Source: an uncultured Thermomicrobium sp. (GTDB lineage: Bacteria > Chloroflexota > Chloroflexia > Thermomicrobiales > Thermomicrobiaceae). From it: DNA of 32,641 bases. The stretch lies in the NCBI GenBank assembly GCA_938028665.1, contig CALIMB010000079.1, forward strand, positions 1 through 32,641, written 5' to 3'. The notes beneath the pieces were generated by a model. The model made no database searches. It had not been told where the DNA came from and saw only the letters and a program-made list of their open reading frames with translations. Within the stretch, counting starts at the first letter, position 1; each line of letters starts with the position of its first letter. Position numbers and translations under genes: made by a program. Positions 1 to 8,361 of the stretch are shown here, piece by piece.

Positions 1-165
1 AAAAGGTATCGCCAGGGCGCCATTGCTCTGTGGTATAGCGGGAAACGGGGTGAGAGGGCTTGTGCATACCCTGCGAGTTGTGCAGCTTCGGTCGATCTTC
101 CGGTCGTCATTGGGGTGGTTGATACAGCAGAGTGGATGGCAGGTGTTTTGCCGAAACTCGTCTAG
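1..165 (+). pseudogene. C-terminal part of a DUF190 family protein, frameshifted
   Basis: The window opens inside this gene. In frame 2 the start reads GIAGNGVRGLVHTLRVVQL, which resembles the GIxGFGxxxxxHTxRLLxL stretch of DUF190 proteins. The family's next block, DLPVVIGVVDTAEW, is found only in frame 1, starting near base 91 and ending at the TAG at 163-165. Adding one T in the CTTCGG at 86-91 would join the two as VVQLSVDLPVVI, so a single-base deletion (or a sequence error) is the simplest reading. DUF190 proteins are small, PII-like alpha/beta proteins often found beside fluoride channels (crcB/fluC); no such gene is visible here because the window starts too late. The family match is from memory of the consensus. 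Confidence 0.6.
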
Positions 166-357
166 ATGGTTCATGAGGGACTCATCATCATGGTGGACTG
201 CAGGATCATTGCCGATCGATCGGCGGGTCAGCGAGGCAAGGTGGCTGGAGGAACAGGGTGCTGAGGTAGAGGGTTTCACGGGTTCCCGGGAGTGTGCGAG
301 AATTGCGGTGCGTCACCGGATGGATCTTTTCCGTAAGTGAACGGCGGGGGACGCGGA

Positions 358-789
358 GTGGACGAGGCGCAGCGGTTGCTGCATTATCTCGCGGAGCACT
401 ATACCGGCCGTGAGGAAGCGAAAGATCTCGAGCGGAGCTCGGCGGGGCTCGAGGAACACGAGATCGCCGCTGAGCAGCGGCGTGTCATGCGGCGAGAGCA
501 TCAGCTTGCTGAAAAACTAGCGCGTGCGTTCCAGCGGGGGCTGCGCCGGGCCTACGCGGCGTACTTGGCCGGGGGAAACGCGATCACGCTTGATGACCGC
601 AAGCGCGATGAGAACGAGATGGCCGAGGCACTGATCCACTTTCTCGTTGGCACGGGCTTGGCGAAATCGACGACGCGCGAAACTGAGCCGCTGCATTATC
701 TCTACATTATCGCAGTTGACTGGGATGCCTTAGCCCGCGTAGCGCGGGAAGCACAGATTGACTTGGCAGCACTGCTTGAGGTTCACTGA
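358..789 (+). CDS. Uncharacterised 143-aa charged helical protein
   Basis: I do not recognise this family. The protein is rich in Arg, Glu and Ala and looks almost wholly helical; the first half (LHYLAEHYTGREEAK and following) is strongly charged and the second half is more hydrophobic (EMAEALIHFLVGTGL, HYLYIIAVDWDALARVA). There is no signal peptide or membrane segment, so it is probably cytoplasmic. The chosen GTG start lies about 6 bases after GGGGGA; an in-frame GTG at 337 would add seven mostly Gly/Arg residues and has no better ribosome site. The stop is 3 bases before the RNase III start, so the two are very likely cotranscribed. A role in RNA metabolism would be inferred from position only. 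Confidence 0.6.
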   Translation: MDEAQRLLHYLAEHYTGREEAKDLERSSAGLEEHEIAAEQRRVMRREHQLAEKLARAFQRGLRRAYAAYLAGGNAITLDDRKRDENEMAEALIHFLVGTGLAKSTTRETEPLHYLYIIAVDWDALARVAREAQIDLAALLEVH

Positions 790-792
790 CGG

Positions 793-1551
793 ATGGGTGA
801 GCACGAAACGGCGCGAGCAGCAGTACCAGCTCGCGACGAGCGGCTCGAGCAAGCAATGGCGTCGCTTGGGATCCGCTTTCGGCACCCGCACCTGCTGCGC
901 CAGGCGCTCACCCATCTTTCCTATGTTCATGAGCGGAGTCGCAGCCTCCGTACAGCGGTGGAAGAGGCTAACGAGCGACTCGAGTTCCTGGGAGATGCAG
1001 TACTTGAGCTTGTGGTGAGCGAGTTTCTCTACCGACGCTTTCCGAATGCCAGCGAAGGTGAATTGACTGCGTATCGCGCTGCGCTCGTCCGCACACCGAC
1101 GCTTGCTCGCTGGGCACGGCGACTGGGGTTGGAATCGTTACTGTATCTTGGACGCGGGGAGGAACCACGACCCGGGCGACCAGTCCGAGAGCGCATTCTG
1201 GCTGGGGCCTTTGAAGCGGTCTTGGCCGCGATCTACCTAGATCGCGGGATTCGGGCCACGCGAGCCTTTTTGCAGCGGCTGCTGATGGAGGAAGCGGACG
1301 GGCTTATCACTGTCGGTCAGGATGAGAACTACAAGGGGAGACTCCAGGAGCTCACCCAGGAACGGTTGCATATCACGCCGGTTTACCGCACCATTGCGGT
1401 GACGGGACCGGCGCACCAGCGTACGTTCACGGCCGAGGTGCTAATCGGGGAGCGTCCGTACGGAGTCGGGCACGGTCCCAGCAAGCGCGCAGCCGAGCAG
1501 GAGGCTGCACGGCGTGCACTCGAACGATTACGGATGGAGGGGATCGGCTGA
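793..1551 (+). CDS. rnc: Ribonuclease III
   Basis: Endoribonuclease that cuts double-stranded RNA in rRNA and mRNA processing. The 252-aa protein has the usual order: an endonuclease domain (about residues 20-165) with the signature NERLEFLGDAV at 60-70, then a double-stranded RNA-binding domain (about 177-250) starting at ENYKGRLQEL and ending with the GPSKRAAEQEAA helix. Of the four metal-binding acidic residues known in E. coli (E38, D45, D114, E117), E61, D68 and E141 are present, but the position matching D114 is Gly138 (ILAGAFEA instead of ILADxxEA). Whether activity is kept is unknown. The ATG sits 10 bases after GAGG. The gene follows the unknown protein by 3 bases and precedes prs by 4 bases. 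Confidence 0.95.
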   Translation: MGEHETARAAVPARDERLEQAMASLGIRFRHPHLLRQALTHLSYVHERSRSLRTAVEEANERLEFLGDAVLELVVSEFLYRRFPNASEGELTAYRAALVRTPTLARWARRLGLESLLYLGRGEEPRPGRPVRERILAGAFEAVLAAIYLDRGIRATRAFLQRLLMEEADGLITVGQDENYKGRLQELTQERLHITPVYRTIAVTGPAHQRTFTAEVLIGERPYGVGHGPSKRAAEQEAARRALERLRMEGIG

Positions 1552-1555
1552 CCAA

Positions 1556-2530
1556 ATGGGTGGACTCTACGACCAACTGACGATCTTCGGCGGGAACTCG
1601 AATCCTGAACTCACCCGGGCTATCTGCTCCTATATTGATATTCCTCCCGGACGAATTGAGGTCTTTAAGTTTAGTAATGAGAACATCTTCGTTCGTATTG
1701 GAGAGAGTGTTCGTGAGAATGATGTCTTTGTCATTCAGTCATTCTCAAGCCCGGTAAATGAGAGCATCATGGAATTACTCATTATCATCGATGCATTGAA
1801 ACGTGCCTCTGCCGGACGGATCACGGCGGTGATTCCTTACTATGCCTATGGCCGAACGGACAAAAAGGACCAGCCACGTGTGCCAATCACTGCGCGGCTG
1901 ATTGCCGATATGATCACCGTCGCGGGGGCAGACCGAATCCTCACTGTCGACTTGCATGCTGGTCAGATCCAAGGATTCTTCAATATTCCTGTGGATGAGA
2001 TGACAGCACTCCCGATCTTGGCACGATACTTTCAAGAGAAACGTCTTCAGAACACGGTTGTCGTCTCCCCAGACCTGGGAAGTACAAAGCGTGCGCGTAA
2101 TTTCGCTGAGGAACTCAATGCGCCGCTCGCCATTATCGAAAAGCGGCGAGTTGGTAATGATGACCGGACCGAGGTCTTGAATCTCATCGGATCGGTGGAC
2201 GATGCTCAGGTCATCTTGATCGACGACGAGATCGATACGGCTGGATCAATTACTCAGGCTGCAGAGCTCTGCATCGCTTGTGGTGCTCGCGAGGTGTATG
2301 CGGCCTGCACGCATCCGGTCCTCAGTGGCCCAGCAGTCGAACGCCTCGCATTGAGTCCAATTAAGGAGATTGTCGTCACCGATACCATTCCGTTGCCGCC
2401 ACAGAAGCGACTAGACAAGATCACTGTCCTTTCGGTAGCACCGCTCCTTGGGGAGTCGATCCAGCGAATCCACACAGGAGCAAGTGTCAGTCTGGCTTAC
2501 CGGAGTGCTGCGCGTTTACCTCTCCGCTGA
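1556..2530 (+). CDS. prs: Ribose-phosphate pyrophosphokinase (PRPP synthetase)
   Basis: Makes 5-phosphoribosyl 1-pyrophosphate from ribose 5-phosphate and ATP, feeding purine, pyrimidine, NAD, His and Trp synthesis. The 324-aa length is normal. Visible family motifs are YAYGRTDKKDQPRVPITARL (ATP/flexible loop region, residues about 95-114), DLHAGQIQGFF (about 130-140) and the PRPP-binding loop VILIDDEIDTAGSI (about 220-233). The start ATG lies 4 bases after the rnc stop, with GGAGG about 15 bases upstream inside the end of rnc; an in-frame start at 1514 would add 14 residues overlapping rnc and is less likely. The first half uses visibly more AT-ending codons (ATT, AAT, TTT, AAG) than its neighbours, which may reflect selection or transfer. 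Confidence 0.95.
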   Translation: MGGLYDQLTIFGGNSNPELTRAICSYIDIPPGRIEVFKFSNENIFVRIGESVRENDVFVIQSFSSPVNESIMELLIIIDALKRASAGRITAVIPYYAYGRTDKKDQPRVPITARLIADMITVAGADRILTVDLHAGQIQGFFNIPVDEMTALPILARYFQEKRLQNTVVVSPDLGSTKRARNFAEELNAPLAIIEKRRVGNDDRTEVLNLIGSVDDAQVILIDDEIDTAGSITQAAELCIACGAREVYAACTHPVLSGPAVERLALSPIKEIVVTDTIPLPPQKRLDKITVLSVAPLLGESIQRIHTGASVSLAYRSAARLPLR

Positions 2531-3063
2531 ACACGCCATCCACTCGCGGAGGCACAATCGAGAGTGTTCTGGAGCCCGACTTTTTCGGATGCGAAAGGCG
2601 AGATCGCTGGGACGAGTACAGTCGTTCTTGAGGGCCGACAGCGGTCGCCGCCCAGCCGGTAGAGTGCTAACATTGGCCCTCCGAACACCGCCGGGACTGT
2701 GGCGCTTGCTGAAGCTACGGCCAGACACTTTGCTGCGTCGAGGTTGGGATGGAAACGGTTGCTCAGAGCAGGCTCCAGCTCTCGGTCGCTTGGTCTACAA
2801 AGTCCGTCGCCCTAGCGGCAGCGAGGAGCTATGAGGTGAAGCTCCGCTCTCTGGGTGAGCAAGGCTGATGGCTATGGCGATCGACAAGCTACGTCCAGGG
2901 GATGAAAGAGCCATACCGCTAAGCAAAAGACGCTCATGCTGCAGCTAGTCGTCGGCCAGGAACGTGGTGGGTGGAGATCCGGGTTGCTGCTTGACGATAC
3001 AAAGGGAGACATGGAACGATTCTCGAGCGCTGGGGCAGGCAGGTAGCTGGTGGGGTGTGAAGG
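2531..3063. other. Intergenic region between prs and the PBP gene
   Basis: 533 bases with no convincing gene. The short open frames on either strand have no family features and poor ribosome sites. I found no tRNA, no terminator with a U-run after prs, and no riboswitch I could name. The promoter of the PBP gene presumably lies in the distal part. GAAGG just before the ATG at 3064, with GGTGGGG further up, is the only ribosome-site candidate. Confidence 0.5.
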
Positions 3064-5235
3064 ATGTCCCGCTCTCCCTTCCGGTCTCCGAGACGGCGAC
3101 GCAACCTTGGCCCACTGCTTGCCGGTTTCGTTGCCTTTTTCGTCGTGACAGGAGGCCTAGTCGCGGTAGCACTTGAGTATGGAACAGCAACCCGTGGGAC
3201 GAACCGGACTACCGCGGGTTCCCCTGCGGCCATGGTAGCTTCTCCCCGACGAGAAAGCCCCCAAACGGCCAAGGAAGCGGCCGAAGCCTTTCTGCGCGCT
3301 TGGCAATCGAGTGACTACCGAGCAATGTATGCACTGATTTCTCGCGCAGCGCAGCAACAGATTGATGAGGACTCGTTCGTCGCGCGGTACGAAGGCATCG
3401 CTCGTGAGATTGGTCAGCGGTCAATCGAGATAACGCTCGGTGAACCGCTTCCGGGCACCATGCGGTTTCCCATCCATGTGGTTCGGGAATCTACCCGCGT
3501 TGGTCAGCTTGAGGAAGATAACGCCATACCGGTGATTCGCGAGGAAGATGGGTACCGGATTGACTGGACGCCCTCACTTATCATTGCGGATCTCGGCGAT
3601 GGCCGAGTGCGGTGGATTCCGACAGTACCGCAGCGGGGGAGGATCCTGGACCATAAGGGGAGGTCGCTGGCTGAACTGGGCTTTGTCAATAAAATCGGGG
3701 TGATTCCGGGACAGATTCAAGATGAGAAGCTGCTTCTCGAGCGGTTGAGCCAGCTTTTGAGTGTGCCACCGGAAACAATTCGGCAGCGGTACGCTGGTGG
3801 GCAACCGGATTGGTTTATGCCTATCGCAACGCTTCCAGATCCACTGGATCCCCAACTGTTGGAGCAGCTCGCCGGAATTCCTGGTGTCGTTGTCCGCCAG
3901 TGGCCGGAACGTGTCTATGCACTGGGGCCAGCTGCGGCCCATGTCACCGGGTATCTCTCCGAGGTATCTGCCGATGAACTTCAGACACTGGCTGAAAAAG
4001 GGTACGAATCTGGCGATCGGATAGGCCGAACCGGGATCGAAGCCTGGGCTGAAGACTGGCTCCGTGGGCGACGAGGAGGGCGCCTTGTCATCATTGGTCC
4101 TGATGGGCGCGAGCGACGTGTACTGGCCGAGAAACCTGCCCAACCAGCCGCTGATGTTGTCACCACGATCGATCGTGATCTCCAGCGCGCAGCCTACGAA
4201 GCGCTCGGTGATCGAGTTGGAAGCGTTGTGGCCATCGATCCCCGGACGGGAGCAATCCGCGCGCTTGTCAGCCGTCCGAGTTTTGACCCGAATCGTTTCA
4301 TCCTTGGTCTCCGCCCAGAAGAGTGGCAGGCATTGAATGACGAGCAGCAGCGGCCGCTCCTGGATCGGGCAATCGGGGTTGGCTATCCAACCGGCTCGAC
4401 CTTTAAGATTGTGACCATGGCCGCAGGCATGGAGTATCTTGGGCTTGATGCGGAGCACCCGTTCGATTGTCCGCCCACGTTCAGCTTGCCGGGGAGTACA
4501 GTTGTCTGGCGCGATTGGAACCCGCAAGGGCAAGGACGACTGACACTCCACACGGCGCTGGTTCAGTCCTGTAATACAGTCTTCTTTCAGGTGGGGGCAG
4601 CGCTTGACGAGCGTGATCCCAATTTGTTGCCACAGATGGCACGGGCTTTCGGCTTTGGTTCGGAGACCGGATTGGCTGAACTTCCAGAACATCCCGGTCT
4701 TGTTCCGGATCCGGCCTGGAAATTGCGCGAGCGCGGTGACTACTGGGCCCGCGGTGACGCAGTCAATCTTTCCATCGGACAAGGGTTCTTCCTCGCTACA
4801 CCACTTCAGGTCGCGGACGCCTATGCGGCTGTTGCCAACGGAGGCAGGCTGTGGCGGCCGTACGTTGTGGAGCGCGTTGTTGCCATCGATGGGAGCGACC
4901 TCCTGCAAACAGAGCCGAAGGTACGGGGCACGCTCACCGTTTCGGCGGAGCATCTCCTAGCCATTCGGGCCGCCTTGCGCGATGTTGTGGCTCGACCCAA
5001 TGGGACAGCCTACAGTGCCTTCCAGGGCTTTCCCTTGCCCGTTGCGGGGAAGACGGGAACGGCTGAGTCGGGACGTGAGACTCCGCATGCTTGGTTTGTG
5101 GCCATCGCACCAGCTGATCACCCTCAGCTCGTCCTCGTGGTACTGGTTGAGCACGGTGGTGAGGGCTCACGAGTTGCAGCACCGATTGCACGACAAATTC
5201 TCGATGCTGCAGTTCAGAGTGGTTACTTCGATTGA
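3064..5235 (+). CDS. Class B penicillin-binding protein (MecA-type N-terminal domain, transpeptidase)
   Basis: D,D-transpeptidase that cross-links peptidoglycan outside the cytoplasmic membrane. The 723-aa protein has an Arg-rich N-terminus and one membrane anchor (about residues 17-40). An NTF2-like MecA N-terminal domain follows (about 70-190: AAEAFLRAWQSSDYRAMY to DGYRIDWTPSLI), then a PBP dimerisation domain (PQRGRILDHKGRSLAELG onward to about 360) and a transpeptidase domain. All three active-site motifs are present: S445-T-F-K448 (nucleophile), S502-C-N504 and K663-T-G665. The MecA-type N-terminal domain is known from PBP2a and related class B enzymes; here it does not by itself indicate beta-lactam resistance. 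The last 13 bases overlap the convergent desaturase gene. Confidence 0.93.
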   Translation: MSRSPFRSPRRRRNLGPLLAGFVAFFVVTGGLVAVALEYGTATRGTNRTTAGSPAAMVASPRRESPQTAKEAAEAFLRAWQSSDYRAMYALISRAAQQQIDEDSFVARYEGIAREIGQRSIEITLGEPLPGTMRFPIHVVRESTRVGQLEEDNAIPVIREEDGYRIDWTPSLIIADLGDGRVRWIPTVPQRGRILDHKGRSLAELGFVNKIGVIPGQIQDEKLLLERLSQLLSVPPETIRQRYAGGQPDWFMPIATLPDPLDPQLLEQLAGIPGVVVRQWPERVYALGPAAAHVTGYLSEVSADELQTLAEKGYESGDRIGRTGIEAWAEDWLRGRRGGRLVIIGPDGRERRVLAEKPAQPAADVVTTIDRDLQRAAYEALGDRVGSVVAIDPRTGAIRALVSRPSFDPNRFILGLRPEEWQALNDEQQRPLLDRAIGVGYPTGSTFKIVTMAAGMEYLGLDAEHPFDCPPTFSLPGSTVVWRDWNPQGQGRLTLHTALVQSCNTVFFQVGAALDERDPNLLPQMARAFGFGSETGLAELPEHPGLVPDPAWKLRERGDYWARGDAVNLSIGQGFFLATPLQVADAYAAVANGGRLWRPYVVERVVAIDGSDLLQTEPKVRGTLTVSAEHLLAIRAALRDVVARPNGTAYSAFQGFPLPVAGKTGTAESGRETPHAWFVAIAPADHPQLVLVVLVEHGGEGSRVAAPIARQILDAAVQSGYFD

Positions 5236-6776
5236 ACCGGTTGCCGGATCGGGTGAGGGATTCCCATTGTGATGTCAAATTGAGGTGGGTCCGCTCTCAG
5301 AATGAGATCACGTCCCAGGTGTCGCAGGATGGCTCGGGCAACGCGCAACCCGGCCAGTGCCGTTGCAGGAATGGACTGGCCTGGAAAGACGCTATCCCCC
5401 ACAAGCCAGAAATGAGGAGCTAGTACAGTTGGCCAGGATGCACGGAGGTGAACCTGGGGGAATCCCCCTACCCACCCAAAAGGTCGGCGCGTGAAACGAG
5501 CAAAGGTGAGCGGAGTTCCGGGAAGAACCATGCGAACCGCCTCAGGAAGCCAGGGAAGAGCAGTCGCCGCTGTTTCGAGAATCCGCTCTTGATAGCGGGA
5601 TTTTTCGGCCTCGTAGGCAACACGATCGCGCATGGCGAACTCCCACCAATGCTGGTAGTTCGTATGCGTGCTTATGGTGGCAACCCGTCGACCGGATGGT
5701 GCACGCGTCGTGTCCCAGGCAGGACTCAACGAGACGAAGACCGAATTTCCCTCGCCCAGCGGACCGGGTCGTAGTATCTGATGATGCAGCGGTGCATCCG
5801 GCGGTATCTTTGCAGCATCCAGACTGACATAGAGGACAAAAGCACCCCACCCGGCTGGCGGTTTCTCAGTCCGCTTCCGGAGCCAGCTGGGAGCCTCTTG
5901 CCAGAGTCGCGTCAGGGCCCAAGGAGTGACGTTTGCAATCACCACGTCGGCGGAAAGCTCAAGTCCGCGCTGAGTGCGAATCTGCCATCCCTTCGAGCCG
6001 GCGCGGAGGTGCGTGACCTCCTGCCGATAGAACACCGTTCCACCATGCTCTTGGATGCTCTGTGCGAGCACGGAGGCGATCGCGCCGATACCGCCGGCTA
6101 CCTCAACCACACCGCTTCTCGGCAAATCGAGGGCTGCTGCGCCATAGAGTGCAAAAACATCTTGCGCCGTTGCCTGCGCGCTGATCAACAGTTGGGCGTC
6201 GATGAACTGGCGAAACCGAGGATCAGCGGGCAGATGGTGCGCCAGGGGAGTGAAAAGATCAACAAAGAGGCTCGGCGGAGGCCGTCGTTCTACCATCCAG
6301 GACAGAGCGATGCGCGCGGCTTCTCCCCATGTGCGGAGAGTACGAGGGCGAACTTCGGGAAGGCGAAGAGCAAAGTCCCAGAGGAGAGTGGCCGTGGTCT
6401 CTTGCCACTGCCAAAAGGGCAAACTCTTGGGAAAGACTTCAGCATACGTGGTCCATCGTCGGTCATCTCCCCAGCGTTCAACGACCGTGCCGTCCGGCAG
6501 ATGAACGACCATTGCCAAGGTGGTAGGTCGGACAGGCCAGGACGGAATGCCTGCTGCCCGACCTAGGAATTGCATCGGCTGTCCAGGGCCAAAACCGGCC
6601 GCCAACGTGGCACCAGCGTCAAACCAGTGACTCTGGTAGCGAAATGTCCCGGCACAGCCTCCCGGATAAATGTGAGCTTCAAGCACAGTGACATCGAGTC
6701 CCGCATGTGCCAGAGCTGCTGCTGCGCTGAGCCCACCAATACCAGAACCGATCACCGCAACAGAAGAGTTTTTCAT
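5223..6776 (-). CDS. FAD-dependent carotenoid desaturase/isomerase (CrtI/CrtISO superfamily)
   Basis: Probably oxidises or isomerises a carotenoid at the membrane, in keeping with pigmented Thermomicrobia. The 517-aa protein opens with the dinucleotide-binding fold IGSGIGGLSAAAALAHAGLD (about residues 9-28) followed by the ribose-binding acidic end VTVLEAH, then PGGCAGTF. It closes with the FAD-contact motif LVGDSVFPGQSIPATALAGL, which resembles carotenoid isomerases and CrtI-type desaturases. The exact substrate cannot be read from the sequence; phytoene-type desaturase, CrtISO or CrtD are all possible. The ATG at 6776 has a strong site (GGAAGGAGAAGGG) and overlaps the photolyase stop in an ATGA, so it is translationally coupled to that gene. 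The 3' end overlaps the PBP gene by 13 bases. Confidence 0.85.
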   Translation of the reverse strand: MKNSSVAVIGSGIGGLSAAAALAHAGLDVTVLEAHIYPGGCAGTFRYQSHWFDAGATLAAGFGPGQPMQFLGRAAGIPSWPVRPTTLAMVVHLPDGTVVERWGDDRRWTTYAEVFPKSLPFWQWQETTATLLWDFALRLPEVRPRTLRTWGEAARIALSWMVERRPPPSLFVDLFTPLAHHLPADPRFRQFIDAQLLISAQATAQDVFALYGAAALDLPRSGVVEVAGGIGAIASVLAQSIQEHGGTVFYRQEVTHLRAGSKGWQIRTQRGLELSADVVIANVTPWALTRLWQEAPSWLRKRTEKPPAGWGAFVLYVSLDAAKIPPDAPLHHQILRPGPLGEGNSVFVSLSPAWDTTRAPSGRRVATISTHTNYQHWWEFAMRDRVAYEAEKSRYQERILETAATALPWLPEAVRMVLPGTPLTFARFTRRPFGWVGGFPQVHLRASWPTVLAPHFWLVGDSVFPGQSIPATALAGLRVARAILRHLGRDLILRADPPQFDITMGIPHPIRQPVQSK

Positions 6777-8206
6777 CCCTTCTCCTTCCTTGTCCTCGGG
6801 CGATTCGGTGTTGACGTGCTGACGGCGGCAAACCAAGCGAGAGAGCGCTCTCGTGCCGCGTCATACTCGATGAGAGGAGCGGGATAGTGGCGACCGATGA
6901 TGCAGCCCGCGGCGTGTTGTACCAACGGTGGCATTCGCCAAGGAGCTGCAAGAAACTCTTGTGGCACCAGTGCGAGTTCTGGGATCCATTGACGAATCCA
7001 GTTTCCGGTTGGATCGAACAGTTCCGCTTGGCGCATTGGATTGAAGAGACGGAAGTACGGTGCAGCATCCGTACCCGTGCCGGCTGACCATTGCCAACCT
7101 CCAACATTCGCTGCCACATCACCATCGAGGAGCTCGCGCCGAAAGTGCCGTTCCCCGTGCCGCCAATCAATGAGGAGCAGTTTGGTCAGGAAGTTCGCGA
7201 CAATCATGCGGGCCCGATTACTCATCCACCCCTCAGTTCTCAGCTGTCGCATAGCGGCGTCGATGACGGGAAAACCCGTGTTCCCTTCCCGCCAGGCATC
7301 GAGATGGGAGGGTATTCCTGGCCACTTCAGGGTGCGAAATGCTGCGCGCATACTCAGACGAGCGCTCTCTGGAAAAGCTGCAAGGAGATGGTGGTAAAAC
7401 TCGCGCCAGACGAGCTCATTGAGCCAGGCGCGGGCTCCCTCCGCAGTTTCTGGATTTTCCAGGTACGACTGTGCCTGACACCAGGCCTCCCGCACACTGA
7501 GGAGACCGAAGCGAAAGTACGGTGAAAGCTGCGAGGTGCCACTGCCATCCAGCAGATTGCGCTCCTTGCTGTATGAAGCAAGGCGAGTGTGGAGAAAGTG
7601 ACTGAGCCGGCGACGAGCCTCCGCTTCAGTTGGTGGGAAGGAGCCCGGTAGCGGACCGGAAGGATGGGGTAGAGGATCACTCCACACCTCTGGGAGCGGT
7701 GGTAGTTGCATTGGAGCCGGATACAGGTCGGTGAGAACAGGCTGACGAAGTTTCCACCAGGACCGTGCAAACTGGCTGTAAACGGTGAATGGCTTCCCAG
7801 TCTCTGCACGGATGGAACCGGGTGCATGGATGGTGAGGCCTGGAGTAAGGACCAGTGGCGCAACCAGCGCTACTTCTGTGTCTCGGCGCTGCGCGTACGG
7901 TGTGTAATCTGCTTCAGCGACCACAATACTGGCGTGAGACTCTTTCACCAGCTGTGGGACAACTTCTCGGGGATCACCGTGGCGAACCACAAGGCGACTG
8001 CCTCGGCGCTGGAGTTCTGTGTCAAGACTGCGAAGGGCATGGAGGAGAAAACGTATGCGCCTTTCACTGCGGGCCGGATGTGCAATGAGGTGAGGGTCGA
8101 GGACAAAGAGTGGGATAACGTATTGCGCAGAACACAGAGCTTGATGCAGTGCCTGATTATCATGTAGGCGCAGGTCGCGGCGGATCCACCAAATTGCCAC
8201 TGTCAC
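6773..8206 (-). CDS. phr: Deoxyribodipyrimidine photolyase, class I
   Basis: Repairs UV-induced cyclobutane pyrimidine dimers with blue light. The 477-aa protein has the N-terminal antenna domain (WWIRRDLRLHDNQAL, residues 6-20) and the C-terminal FAD domain: TSQLSPYFRFG at 224-234, ELVWREFYHHLL at 264-275, GNTGFPVIDAAMRQLRTEGW at 308-327, and NVGGWQWSAGTGTDAAPYFR at 367-386. Tryptophans W327, W371 and W407 sit where the electron-transfer Trps of E. coli PhrB lie. If the cell makes F420 (two LLM genes nearby suggest this), an 8-HDF antenna is plausible, but this is inference. GTG at 8206 is chosen because AGAGGAA lies about 7 bases upstream; an ATG at 8260 would add 18 residues with no family match. 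The stop overlaps the desaturase start (ATGA). Confidence 0.93.
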   Translation of the reverse strand: MTVAIWWIRRDLRLHDNQALHQALCSAQYVIPLFVLDPHLIAHPARSERRIRFLLHALRSLDTELQRRGSRLVVRHGDPREVVPQLVKESHASIVVAEADYTPYAQRRDTEVALVAPLVLTPGLTIHAPGSIRAETGKPFTVYSQFARSWWKLRQPVLTDLYPAPMQLPPLPEVWSDPLPHPSGPLPGSFPPTEAEARRRLSHFLHTRLASYSKERNLLDGSGTSQLSPYFRFGLLSVREAWCQAQSYLENPETAEGARAWLNELVWREFYHHLLAAFPESARLSMRAAFRTLKWPGIPSHLDAWREGNTGFPVIDAAMRQLRTEGWMSNRARMIVANFLTKLLLIDWRHGERHFRRELLDGDVAANVGGWQWSAGTGTDAAPYFRLFNPMRQAELFDPTGNWIRQWIPELALVPQEFLAAPWRMPPLVQHAAGCIIGRHYPAPLIEYDAARERSLAWFAAVSTSTPNRPRTRKEKG

Positions 8207-8361
8207 AGGAGTATTCCTCTCCGTTTGGTCGTTGAGCAGGAGTCGTTGATGGCGTCGCAATTTAAGGCCGCGGCTTCCTCCGTCCGCATGGCCAGCGGCT
8301 CACTCGGCACTCGGGTAGCAGCAGTGGTGAATCTCTCTGCTCATGACACAAGGTACCGACC

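Noticed and set aside
3574-4953. Long minus-strand reading frame of 459 codons
   Set aside because: It lies wholly inside the PBP gene in antisense, has no family features, and the PBP on the other strand has all its catalytic motifs.
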